A stretch of DNA of 64,000 bases, taken from positions 5,601,633 through 5,665,632 of the forward strand of contig NZ_CP061800.1 of NCBI RefSeq assembly GCF_017377395.1. Reading direction: 5' to 3'. The notes beneath the pieces are model-generated. The model saw nothing but the letters and a program-made list of their open reading frames with translations. It was not told the origin of the DNA and ran no database searches. The translations under genes and the position numbers were made by a program. Shown piece by piece: positions 44,908 to 54,275 of this stretch; position 1 is the first letter of the stretch, and each line of letters opens with the position of its first letter. The stretch is from Desulfonema magnum (GTDB lineage: Bacteria > Desulfobacterota > Desulfobacteria > Desulfobacterales > 4be13).

Positions 44908-45828
44908 CTAACCATCTTTCAGCATACGTTCGACAATTTCTTCCCGGGCCTGCTCCCAGGTTTGGGCCGGAATTTGGCATGTGCCGACCTTTTTATGACC
45001 CCCGCCGCTGTATTCGAGCATCAGTTTCCCCACGTTTGTCCGGCTTGTGCGGTTCAGGATGCTGTGTCCGCATGTAAGAACAACATTCTGCTTGTTTTTT
45101 CCCCACATAATCCGAAGTTCAATATTCTGATCCGGATAGATGGCATAAACCAGAAAGCGGTTTCCGCTGTAAATCGTTTCCTGATCCATCAGGTTTGTGA
45201 TAATTACGTTTCCCCGAATTTCACAGCAGCGGTTGAGCATATCCTTGAAAAGTTCCTGCTGTTCAAAATAACGCTTTGTCCTTTCCTGAACATCCGGTAT
45301 CTGCATAATCTCTTTGTCCGTCTTTGTCCGGCAGTACTGGATCATATCCTCCATGAGCTGATAATTGCTGATACGATAATCTGAAAACCGTCCGAGCCCG
45401 GTGCGGGGATCCATCACAAATGAGAGCAGAATCCATCCTTCCGGGTTCAGAATTTCCTCTCGTGTCAGATTTCCTGAATCACTTTTGTTTACGGCCTCCA
45501 ACAGGGGCAGAAAATGTTTCCCAAAGGTTTCCTCACCGCCGTAATAGTCCCATATGACCTGGGCCGCGCTCGGCGCGGGACGACAGTCTCCTTCAAATTC
45601 CAGTTTTTCGATTTCCAGGCGTTCCTCCTCGCTCGCATGGTGGTCGAACCAGAGACCGCATCCTGAAACATAAGGGATGTTAGCCATTACATCATTGGTT
45701 GTTACCTCCACTTTTCCGTCCTGAACATCCTTGGGATGGACAAATTTGTATTCATCCACAACTCCTTTTTCCACCAGCAGGACGGCACTTACCAACCCAT
45801 CGAAATCGGAACGAGTCAAAAGTCTCAT
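44908..45828 (-). CDS. DHH-family phosphoesterase (exopolyphosphatase-like)
   Basis: A 306-residue enzyme. The DHH domain has TRSDFDGLVSAVLL and WFDHHASEEER with the metal-binding DHH; the DHHA1 domain ends with SGGGHKKVGTCQIP. Family members cleave phosphate from nanoRNA, cyclic dinucleotides, pAp or polyphosphate; the substrate cannot be read here. The ATG at 45828 has GGAG 8 bases upstream; a TTG directly before it is rejected. It stands alone. Confidence 0.85.
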   Translation of the reverse strand: MRLLTRSDFDGLVSAVLLVEKGVVDEYKFVHPKDVQDGKVEVTTNDVMANIPYVSGCGLWFDHHASEEERLEIEKLEFEGDCRPAPSAAQVIWDYYGGEETFGKHFLPLLEAVNKSDSGNLTREEILNPEGWILLSFVMDPRTGLGRFSDYRISNYQLMEDMIQYCRTKTDKEIMQIPDVQERTKRYFEQQELFKDMLNRCCEIRGNVIITNLMDQETIYSGNRFLVYAIYPDQNIELRIMWGKNKQNVVLTCGHSILNRTSRTNVGKLMLEYSGGGHKKVGTCQIPAQTWEQAREEIVERMLKDG

Positions 45829-45889
45829 CAAAATTTCTCCTTCAGTTAAGCGTTAAGAATGAAAAGTTAGGCGTTATTGTTTTTACATA

Positions 45890-46000
45890 CTACTCGATAA
45901 TCAAATTTTTGGTGGTGTTCTGAATCTGGATATCCTCCAATATTTACTTTATTGATTCAGACGATTATAAAGGCTTATATCCAGATTTGGAACACCACCG
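45890..46000. repeat. family A end plus inner hairpin
   Basis: ACTCGATAATCAAATTTTTG is followed by GGTGGTGTTCTGAATCTGGATAT and its inverted copy ATATCCAGATTTGGAACACCACC (45978-46000). The following GCCGTCTGAAAAT and TTTTTGCCATTATTTTTT are shared with 8181-8213. The rest of 46001-46250 holds a CCTTCGACAAGCTCAGGGAA-type repeat pair and three tandem AAATCAC heptamers (46214-46234). No gene is visible. Confidence 0.6.
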
Positions 46001-46250
46001 AATTTTTTTGATCCGGTCCGGTCTGAGCCGTCTGAAAATATCACTTTTTGCCATTATTTTTTATCCGATTTTGTGCTGTTCCCGCTCCCTTCGACAAGCT
46101 CAGGGAACGGGGCGACAGGCTCAGGGAACGCATATCAGCCATGACCCGGACCGCTGTGCCCCGGCCCCCGCCCTACCCTGAACTTGTCAAAGGGCGGACA
46201 CCTCCCAAACTCCAAATCACAAATCACAAATCACAACCTCCAAATCACTA

Positions 46251-47405
46251 TCAAAATATGTCAGTTTTTGTAAGAGGAAACTCAGGGGGATTTTTTTTCC
46301 ACCAGACAGTCAGATGCGGCAGAGCAGCCTGATAAGACTTAATCCCGAGTTTCTGATTATTCAACTTTAAATAGGTATCATTAATTTTATGACTAAGATC
46401 AGATACCCGGGCGTAACGCTTACGATTGCGCCGGATACGTTCATCTCGTGCGCTTATGTCCTCCTGAACGCTTTGTGCCAAATTTTTTTGAATCAGTTTT
46501 TGCCATTTTTTCAAGGGAATATAGTGACGAAGAGCCAAAAGCGCATTTAACGCTCCGGAATAACGAAGAAATTCAGATTCAGAGATCAGACATGCCAGAT
46601 ATGCAATGAAATTCGCATCGGTCTCTGAAGCAAACCCCATAAAATGAGCTTTTTCATGTGCCATGACAAAAGGTCTTTCCCATAAAAGAAGATCAGAATT
46701 TATGTGGGGTTCCATAAAAACAGGTAAAAAAAATCCTGATATACCGCAGGCATTTAAGAATTCATTGCCAAAAAGGAATTTTGTCTGGGGAAAACAAGGT
46801 GTCTGAGGTGGAGAAATCATAGCGATGACTTTTGTTAATGCTCTGTCAACTGCATAATCTGTCTCCCATAAATCATGAATATCAGCCGGAAAAATTTCAG
46901 GTTTATGGAGCGTGTTCAGTAAGAAAACCATATCATATCCCAGTTGTTCATAATCAAATCTGTCCAATGTTGTCGGGGCCTCCTGGTTCAGGGAGATAAA
47001 AAAAGGCTGCCGTAAATAATTGACTCCCCAGGTCGTGAGAAAGAAAAAATAGACACCGGCAACAATGGCAATGCCATGAACCATGGTTTCCAATAATAAT
47101 CTCAGAACAATTTTTTTTTTATAAGACACATAAAAATTATAACAAAACCAAACCAGGGCCGCAAAAAAGGCCAGGCTTAAAAACAATTGAGAAGCAGAAT
47201 AAGGGGAATGAATCCACTGTCCTGGTAATGAAAGGATATCTGCAATATAAGGATATATGGGTCTGGAATAGCCGTATTCTATTTTATCAGGACTGATTTT
47301 AACGTAGGAGCGAAATAAAAAGATTATGGTTCCCATTAGTATGAAAACAAAATGCCAGGGCCGGAACGAAAATTTTTTTCTCGCTGTGATCTTTCTGTTA
47401 GACAT
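46251..47405 (-). CDS. DUF3810-like membrane protein with a metalloprotease-type motif
   Basis: A protein of about 384 residues (393 if the ATG at 47432 is used). The nearer ATG at 47405 has AGGA 8 bases upstream. Three N-terminal transmembrane helices (HFVFILMGTIIFLF; LFLSLAFFAALVWFCYNFYV; IVAGVYFFFLTTWGV) are followed by a soluble domain with MAHEKAHFMGFASETDANF, an HExxH-like zinc motif as in gluzincin-type proteases. The C-terminus is basic. It follows the 5-oxoprolinase gene by a few bases and is probably in its operon, though no functional link is known. Confidence 0.75.
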   Translation of the reverse strand: MSNRKITARKKFSFRPWHFVFILMGTIIFLFRSYVKISPDKIEYGYSRPIYPYIADILSLPGQWIHSPYSASQLFLSLAFFAALVWFCYNFYVSYKKKIVLRLLLETMVHGIAIVAGVYFFFLTTWGVNYLRQPFFISLNQEAPTTLDRFDYEQLGYDMVFLLNTLHKPEIFPADIHDLWETDYAVDRALTKVIAMISPPQTPCFPQTKFLFGNEFLNACGISGFFLPVFMEPHINSDLLLWERPFVMAHEKAHFMGFASETDANFIAYLACLISESEFLRYSGALNALLALRHYIPLKKWQKLIQKNLAQSVQEDISARDERIRRNRKRYARVSDLSHKINDTYLKLNNQKLGIKSYQAALPHLTVWWKKNPPEFPLTKTDIF

Positions 47406-47438
47406 GTTTGCGATCCTGCTGTTTTTAATCATGCTTTC

Positions 47439-50400
47439 TCAACCTGATGGCAGGGTTCCTCCGCCTCCCGGCGTCATAATGCGGAAACGGTCCCCGGGCT
47501 CGGCTCTGATTTCATTTTTACTTCCCATGCTGAGAACCTGTCCGTGTGCGCGGATAAAAAGATTCTCACCCCGCTTCCCGGGTTCACCGCCATCCAGACC
47601 ATAAGGCGCAAAAACCCGTCGTTCAGAAAGAATTGCCACATTCATGGGTTCGAGAAATTCCACCTCCCGAATCAGGCCGTCGCCGCCGCGGTACTTTCCC
47701 GCGCCTCCGGAACCTCGACGGATGGAAAACTCCCTGAGCAACACTGGATAGCGCCTTTCAAGAATTTCAGGATCCGTAATCCGGGTATTGGTCATGTGGG
47801 TATGAACCCCTGACTGACCATGCCATCCGGGACCTGACCCGGCACCGCCGCCAATGGTTTCATAATAGCCAAAGGAGTCATTGCCAAAGGTGAAATTATT
47901 CATGCACCCCTGGGAAGCCGCGGCCACGCCGAAGGCTTTGAGAATGACATCCACCACTCGCTGGGAAGTCAGGACATTGCCTCCCACAACCGCGGCTTCC
48001 CGCGAAGGATCAAGCAGAGACCCGGGTTCAATCTTTATCGTGATGGGAATCAGACACCCGTTATTCAGCGGCAAATCTTTTTTTATCAGGCAGCGCAATG
48101 CATAGAGAATGGCCGACTTGGTAACGGCCCGGGGCGCATTGCAGTTGCCCCATATTTCCGGCCCTGTTCCGGTAAAATCAAACACCGCACTGCCGTCCCG
48201 CCGGTCAATGGTCAGCTTTAAGACAATAGGACTGCCGTCATCTAAGCAGTCTGCGGCTTCCACGGTTTCTGTTTCCCCCATCCCTTTGGTCAGGGACAGC
48301 TCGGTGAGGCTGTTCCGCACCGCGTCTTCAGCGGCCTTTTGGACGTGGCGCATATACGCATGAACCACCTCATAACCATAGTGGTCAACCATTTCCATGA
48401 CCAGTTCGATTCCTTTCTGATTCGCAGCGACCTGGGCCTTCAGATCAGAAATATTGTCACGAAGGGCCCGGGTGCCGCTGATGACCGGACGCCCGGCCTG
48501 CGGTGTGATATTGCCCGGAGCGAGCAGAAGCTCCTGAATACCTTCCTCCTGAAACCTCCCGTGTTTCACCAGCTTGAAAGACAGGATACGCGCGCCTTCT
48601 TCCTCCAGACACCGGGAATCAGGCGGCATGGATCCCGGGGATATTCCGCCGATATCCGCGTGATGGCCCCGACAGGCCACCCAGAAGACAGGTTTCCCCT
48701 GTCTGAACACAGGCGTCATCACGGTAATATCCGGCAGATGACTTCCGCCGGCCCGGGGGTGATTGGATACCAGCACATCCCCTGGTTTCAGAGAAGCGCC
48801 CTCACGGCGAATCTGCGCCCTGACTGCCTCACTCATGGCACCGAGATGCACTGGCAGATGAGGCGCGTTCGCGACCAGTTCGCCATCCGGTCCGAAAAGC
48901 GCGCAGGAGAAATCAAGGCGTTCCTTAATATTGGTGGACACAGCGGTTTTTTGCAGCATTCGGCCCATTTGTTCGGCAATGGACATGAAAAGGTTGCTGA
49001 AAATGGAAAGCTGCACCGGGTCTGCGTGGGTTCCCACCGTGTGAGAATCTCCCTCGCCCACCCTGATTTCCACATCACCGTACTCAGTAATTTTTGCTTT
49101 GCATCCTGGTTCCAGCACGATGGTTGTGGTGTCATGTATGATAAGCCCCGGGCCGCTGATGTGCTGACCTGCTCTGAGTTCTTTCAACAGATAAACATCT
49201 GTTTGCTGCCAGGTCCCGTCAAAATAGCAAGGAACACTGTCAACGGGGCCCGGAGGATCAGATGAGCCGGCAATGGGAATCTGACTGATTCCGGATGTCC
49301 TGCCTGTGAAGCGAACCCGGAGATCATCAACAAGTATGTCCCGGTCCGTGAGATCAAAACCAAATTCACGGCGATACGCAGCACCGAAAGCTTCTGCAAA
49401 ATTGCCGTCCCGAGGATACGGAATCATCATCGCTGTATCGGTTCCCTGGTACCGAAGATTCAGGAATCGCTGACTTTCGATTCGTTCAGGAGGAAATCCC
49501 CGGGCAATGAGTTCCGCCTCGGCCGTCTCACACAGTGTGGTCAGTTCCGCCAGCAAATCAGGATGGGCGGACGCGGAGTAAACCGCGGCAGAGGGCTTTT
49601 GCTTCTCAATGACTACATCTGCAAGCCCCATGCCGTAAGCAGAAAGAATCCCGGAAAACCGATGGATGAAAATTTTCGAGATGCCCAGGGCGCGGGCAAT
49701 GGCGCAGGCATGCTGAGGACCGGCTCCGCCAAATGTCGCGAGTACATGCTCCTTAATGTTGAATCCGCGCATCACAGAAATCTCCCGGATGGGTCTGACC
49801 ATCACCTCATTTGCCACCCGGATAAAGCCATATGCCACTGCTTCCACAGTCATCGCTTTCCTGCCCCGATGGTGGTAATGTTCATTGATTTGGGCTGTCA
49901 GTTCGGTCAGGGCATTTCGGGCCGCGTCCAGATCCAGAGACTCCTCTTCATCTGCACCGAAAATTTTGGGAAAATAGGCAGGTTGCAGACGACCGAGGAT
50001 CAGATTGGCATCCGTAACCGAGAGAAAACCGTTTTTGCGATAACACACAGGCCCGGGGTGTGCGCCCGAAGACTCGGGACCCACAAGAAACATGCCGTTT
50101 TCAAAGAACAGACGGGAACCGCCGCCGGCAGCCACGGTTTTGATTTGCAACTGAGGGGCCTGAACGCGGACCCCCGCGGTTTCGGTTTCGTGAACCAGAT
50201 CGTACTCGCCGCCGAATCTGGAGACATCGGTGGATGTCCCGCCCATATCAAAGCCGATCACCGGCTGTCCTGTGTCTTTGTTATATGTGGTCATGGCATA
50301 GCCCACCACTCCGCCCGCGGGACCGGAAAGAATGGCCCTGCTCCCGGTGAAGTTATCGGCCTGTGTCAGTCCGCCGTCCGACTGCATGAACAGCAGGCTC

Positions 50401-51206
50401 GTATTTCTCAGGCTATCGCTGAATCCCCGGCAAAAGCTGTCCAGATAGTCCCGAATATGCGGTGTCAGATATGCGTCAACCATAGTTGTGTCGCCCCGGG
50501 CCACCAGTTTGATCATGGGCATGACCTCGGACGAGAGAGAGACCTGGGTAAATCCGATCTCACGCGCCAGACAGCCCGCGATCTTTTCATGTTCCGGCCA
50601 GGCATACGCGTGCATAAAAACAATTGCCAGACTCCGAATTCCTCTGTCAAACACAGCTTCAAGCTGAGGGCGTAAGACATCGGGATCAGGGGTCCTGAGT
50701 ATGACCAGACGTTCTCCGGTAATCCCCTTCACAATTGGGAGATTGTCTTTTTCTCTGTCAGATTCGTCCTCATCCGCACATAAGAAGCGAAGCCGCTCAT
50801 CCACCTCAATGACTTCTTTATAAAGCAGCTCCGGCTTGTGAATTTCCAAATCAAAAATCCCGGGACGATCCTGATTGCCGATTTGGAGAATATCTCTGAA
50901 CCCTTTTGTTACCAAAAGCGCACATTTTGCGCCTTTGCGCTCAAGCAGGGCATTGGTGGCAACAGTTGTGCCCATACGAATCCATTCAATCATCCGTGCG
51001 TCAAAATTCTCTTCGGAAATCGGTGTTTCAGTAACGGTTTCAAGAATACGTCGAATTCCCTCCCTCGGCGCATCAGCGTAATTCTCCGGGTCTTCTGAAA
51101 GCAGCTTAATGACCCGGAAGCCAGGTGAACCGGGCGTTTCAGCGTATATGTCGGTGAATGTGCCGCCCCGGTCAATGGAAAAACGGAATTTATGCGGATC
51201 GGTCAT
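47439..51206 (-). CDS. 5-oxoprolinase / hydantoinase (fused HyuA-HyuB)
   Basis: A 1255-residue ATP-dependent enzyme that opens 5-oxoproline or a related cyclic amide. The HyuA half is ~1-700: N-terminal SIDRGGTFTDIYAE, WIRMGTTVATNALLERKGAK, FDMGGTSTDVSRFGGEYDL and TVAAGGGSRL. The HyuB half is ~730-1255: NIKERLDFSCALFGPDGELV, HLPVHLGAMSEAVR, NHPRAGGSHLPDITV and GGAGSGPGWHG. The fusion is the OplAH arrangement. The ATG has AAAAGGAG upstream. Substrate specificity is not resolved; it may be glutathione-cycle 5-oxoproline or hydantoins. Confidence 0.94.
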   Translation of the reverse strand: MTDPHKFRFSIDRGGTFTDIYAETPGSPGFRVIKLLSEDPENYADAPREGIRRILETVTETPISEENFDARMIEWIRMGTTVATNALLERKGAKCALLVTKGFRDILQIGNQDRPGIFDLEIHKPELLYKEVIEVDERLRFLCADEDESDREKDNLPIVKGITGERLVILRTPDPDVLRPQLEAVFDRGIRSLAIVFMHAYAWPEHEKIAGCLAREIGFTQVSLSSEVMPMIKLVARGDTTMVDAYLTPHIRDYLDSFCRGFSDSLRNTSLLFMQSDGGLTQADNFTGSRAILSGPAGGVVGYAMTTYNKDTGQPVIGFDMGGTSTDVSRFGGEYDLVHETETAGVRVQAPQLQIKTVAAGGGSRLFFENGMFLVGPESSGAHPGPVCYRKNGFLSVTDANLILGRLQPAYFPKIFGADEEESLDLDAARNALTELTAQINEHYHHRGRKAMTVEAVAYGFIRVANEVMVRPIREISVMRGFNIKEHVLATFGGAGPQHACAIARALGISKIFIHRFSGILSAYGMGLADVVIEKQKPSAAVYSASAHPDLLAELTTLCETAEAELIARGFPPERIESQRFLNLRYQGTDTAMMIPYPRDGNFAEAFGAAYRREFGFDLTDRDILVDDLRVRFTGRTSGISQIPIAGSSDPPGPVDSVPCYFDGTWQQTDVYLLKELRAGQHISGPGLIIHDTTTIVLEPGCKAKITEYGDVEIRVGEGDSHTVGTHADPVQLSIFSNLFMSIAEQMGRMLQKTAVSTNIKERLDFSCALFGPDGELVANAPHLPVHLGAMSEAVRAQIRREGASLKPGDVLVSNHPRAGGSHLPDITVMTPVFRQGKPVFWVACRGHHADIGGISPGSMPPDSRCLEEEGARILSFKLVKHGRFQEEGIQELLLAPGNITPQAGRPVISGTRALRDNISDLKAQVAANQKGIELVMEMVDHYGYEVVHAYMRHVQKAAEDAVRNSLTELSLTKGMGETETVEAADCLDDGSPIVLKLTIDRRDGSAVFDFTGTGPEIWGNCNAPRAVTKSAILYALRCLIKKDLPLNNGCLIPITIKIEPGSLLDPSREAAVVGGNVLTSQRVVDVILKAFGVAAASQGCMNNFTFGNDSFGYYETIGGGAGSGPGWHGQSGVHTHMTNTRITDPEILERRYPVLLREFSIRRGSGGAGKYRGGDGLIREVEFLEPMNVAILSERRVFAPYGLDGGEPGKRGENLFIRAHGQVLSMGSKNEIRAEPGDRFRIMTPGGGGTLPSG

Positions 51207-51347
51207 GAAGCGGTTATCTCCTTTTGGTTATTCAATATATTGAACTTATAAGGTATGAGAAGCAAAAAAATCTTAACACACATTATGAAAAACCACCTCG
51301 TCATCACGGAGAAGGGTCATGACTTCCCGCTCCTCATTGTCATGCCG

Positions 51348-51650
51348 GGCGGAATGAGAGCGATCTCAAGGCTTTCGACAGGCTTCTGAAAGCCGCACAG
51401 GAGAACGGTGCGGATATCAATGTGAGTTATTTCATGGGCAACGGGCATCACGACGCTTATGCCCATTATAATTATTTCGCCGAAAAAGATGTCATTCCGA
51501 TAATTCCTCTTTCGGGAAACAGCAAAAATGCGTATTCCGAGCCGGCCCGGAACGGAGATATCCGACTCGGTGAGGACGGAATGCCGACATGTCCCGGAGG
51601 AATGCCGATGAGGTGTCACGGATTCGACAAAAAGAAAAATGTGAACATCT
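51348..51650 (+). pseudogene. transposase fragment (DDE type)
   Basis: An internal piece of a transposase: DAYAHYNYFAEKDVIPIIPL, then GEDGMPTCPGGMPMRCHGFD. It has no start of its own and is cut at 51651, where the inverted end of another IS begins. It is the remnant of one IS interrupted by a second. The 51207-51347 part shows no gene. Confidence 0.65.
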
Positions 51651-52447
51651 TCAGTTCAATGGGATAATTTTTTTCTTGAAATTGTGATATGTCAGGTTTA
51701 TTTTTCTCCGAAAAACAATTCGGAGGAAACCTATGGATATCACAGAAATTCGCTGTCCGAACTGCCAGGAGAATGATATTGTGAGACACACCGCATACGA
51801 GACAAAAAATAACGGAGAACGCTTTGACGTGCCGGCAGATTCATCCGGGAGCTGAGATGCGGTGAGAAGGACAGACATCTCTTTGAGGGGACAATCGAAA
51901 TTATCTGCGAACTCGTTGAAAAAAACAGATGATATTTCGCTTATAACTGACGGAGAGCGCCGCTATGGCCGGATACTTTTCGAACTCTGTAATGAACTGG
52001 TGAGAAACGGAAAGCCCGGCCGTCCGAGAAAAACGCTCCGCAAAGGCATCAGGGCGAGGCTGAAGAACAAGGGGTCGCAGGCTCACAAAAAAGGCCCGAA
52101 GCGTCAGAAATACCACGCTCCCTGCACGGAACATCCTGAAACCGTTAAGAATATTGAGAACAAAGATATTCACGCCAATCATGCGGAAGCTCCCAGCAGC
52201 TCTCTGAAACGCCGTAATGCCGCCTACAGGCACAAAACCAACGCCTATGCGAAGTCCGTCGGCAGACTTCAGAGAGTCCCTGACATGTATTGGATTGCTC
52301 ATAATTTTATTCGCGGTCATTTTACCACAGGGAAAGTGCCCGCCGTGGCACTGGGCATTACAGACAAAGGATTCTTCACTGAGGCAGCTTCTCATGCTTC
52401 AGAAAGCCGCATTGACTGCGATAATCCCATCGAACTGAACCAGTGTC
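51651..52447 (+). mobile_element. dead ~800-bp IS with zinc-ribbon DDE transposase
   Basis: The left end TTCAGTTCAATGGGA (51651-51665) and right end TCCCATCGAACTGAACCAGT (52425-52447) are inverted copies and match the MITE at 4624-4759. The transposase starts at 51733 (MDITEIRCPNCQENDIVRHT, zinc-ribbon CPNC) and breaks at a stop near 51853. A later frame (51862-52485) holds ITDGERRYGRILFELCNE and the C-terminal NAAYRHKTNAYAKSVGRLQR / YWIAHNFIRGHFTTGKVP. The type is IS1 or IS1595-like. Frameshifts make it inactive. The AT-rich 52486-52931 downstream shows no gene. Confidence 0.8.
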
Positions 52448-52931
52448 ATCAGGAGAAGTTTAACAGATATTGCTATGAAAGTTAACTTTTATTTTCGAAA
52501 TTCGGATATAATAGATTTTTAATTGTCGGCATGAAATTTGCTATTGCAAAAAGCATTCCGTTCTTTATTGATAAGATATTGTTTTGTATATTAGAATTAT
52601 TCAACACGAATTACCAGAGCGTCTACAAATTTCAATAAAAATATAAGTAATCCTGGTTGACTTGGCAAGTTCCTTTTGTTAAATATGCTGATAATATTCT
52701 TTTTTGAGTTCTTCAATTGCCTAATATAATAATTTATAAAATATCTTTATAAAATTAATTTGGAAAGAATTTTTTCTGAGTCCCCGGTTTAAAATCGTTC
52801 CCGGGTTCATATCACAACTCACCTAAAATTTTGTGATTTGTGATTTGCTCCGAGTTTAATGTTTCGTTGTGACTGGCAGGTCATGACCGTTTATAAAATA
52901 TGATTTCTATGAAAAAAGAAAGAGCCGAAAG

Positions 52932-54203
52932 ATGATTGTTCTGTATAATATTTTATTTTTCATCGGGATGACTTTAAGTTTTCCCCTTATACTTCTGATT
53001 GTGCTTTTATCTGACAAACGACGGAAAACGGTTCTTCAAAGACTGGGGCTGACTCGGGTCCCGAATTTTCAATTTCCCATATGGATCCATGCGCTCTCTG
53101 TGGGAGAGGTGCTTTCTGTTGTTCCCCTTGTCAAAGCCTTAAAAAAGCGTTTTGGCAATATTGTTTTTTCAGCTTCCACTAAAACAGGGTTTGATATAGC
53201 TAACACACTTTTAAAAGAGCATACGGATGCTGTTTTTTTCTTTCCTTATGATCTGATATTTTCCGTAAAACATCTGGCAAAGCAAATCAGTCCGGCGCTT
53301 GTGATTATTGTTGAAACAGATATCTGGCCAAATTTTCTGTTTGAAATGAAAAAACGCAATATCCCGGTGCTTCTTGTAAATGCAAGGCTTTCAAAAAAAT
53401 CTTTTTTGGGATATCAGCGGCTTTCATTTTTTACGAAACCCTTATTTTTGAAATTTTCAGAGATCTGCGCCCAGTCTGACGAAGATACACGGCGATTCGG
53501 AGTTATCAGAGGCAGTTCGGATCATATAAGAACAACAGGAAACATTAAATTTGATCAGGCAAATGATTCTGTCACAGCGGAAGAAGCTGAACAGTTGCGG
53601 AAATCCATGAAAGTGGAACCCTCCCGGAAAATTTTATTGGCAGGAAGCACTCACAAGGGAGAAGAAGAAATAATTCTGGATGTTTTTTCACGAGTAAAAA
53701 AGAAATATGACGATCTCCTCCTGATTATTGTTCCCAGAGATCCCGGACGTGCCAGTGCCATAAGCCGAATTTTCAAATCTCCCGGGTTTTCATCTGTTAC
53801 GATGTCGGAATTGGGAAAAATAACCCCGGGCGAAAAAACAGATGTGATTATCATTGATACCATCGGGCTTTTAAGAAAACTTTATGCAGTGGCGGACATC
53901 GCTTTTGTCGGCGGCAGCCTTGTCTGTTCCGGGGGACACAATCCGCTGGAACCGGCTGTGTTTTCCAAACCGATAATATTCGGGCATGATATGAGTGATT
54001 TTGCGGAAATAGCGACATTGCTCCTGAAATCAGGCGGAGCAGTTCAGGTCCGGGATGCTGAAAGTTTTTATGAAGCTGTGATAATGTTTCTTTCCGACCC
54101 CAAAAAAGCACAATGTGCAGGATATCAGGCGTTTAAAGTGTTTTACGCCAATAAGGGAGCTGTTGAAAAAATATTGCAACTTATAGAAAATTATCAGAAA
54201 TAA
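52932..54203 (+). CDS. waaA: 3-deoxy-D-manno-octulosonic acid transferase
   Basis: A 423-residue Kdo transferase that adds Kdo to lipid IVA at the inner membrane. The N-terminal anchor is LYNILFFIGMTLSFPLILLI. Family stretches: PIWIHALSVGEVLSVVPLVK, FSASTKTGFDIAN, VETDIWPNFLFEM, AGSTHKGEEEIIL and the C-terminal VGGSLVCSGGHNPLEPAVFS. The length is usual. The Shine-Dalgarno is weak. lpxK follows 72 bp downstream, so the two form a lipid A-core operon. Confidence 0.95.
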   Translation: MIVLYNILFFIGMTLSFPLILLIVLLSDKRRKTVLQRLGLTRVPNFQFPIWIHALSVGEVLSVVPLVKALKKRFGNIVFSASTKTGFDIANTLLKEHTDAVFFFPYDLIFSVKHLAKQISPALVIIVETDIWPNFLFEMKKRNIPVLLVNARLSKKSFLGYQRLSFFTKPLFLKFSEICAQSDEDTRRFGVIRGSSDHIRTTGNIKFDQANDSVTAEEAEQLRKSMKVEPSRKILLAGSTHKGEEEIILDVFSRVKKKYDDLLLIIVPRDPGRASAISRIFKSPGFSSVTMSELGKITPGEKTDVIIIDTIGLLRKLYAVADIAFVGGSLVCSGGHNPLEPAVFSKPIIFGHDMSDFAEIATLLLKSGGAVQVRDAESFYEAVIMFLSDPKKAQCAGYQAFKVFYANKGAVEKILQLIENYQK

Positions 54204-54275
54204 GCAGCCGGACATCCGGAGTGCCGAACTTACAGTTTGGCAAACATTCTGTTTTAATTGACGGAAAATGCCACA

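Noticed and set aside
49563..50675. 370-codon plus-strand frame
   Set aside because: It is the antisense shadow of the 5-oxoprolinase gene, whose motifs are clear in the minus frame.
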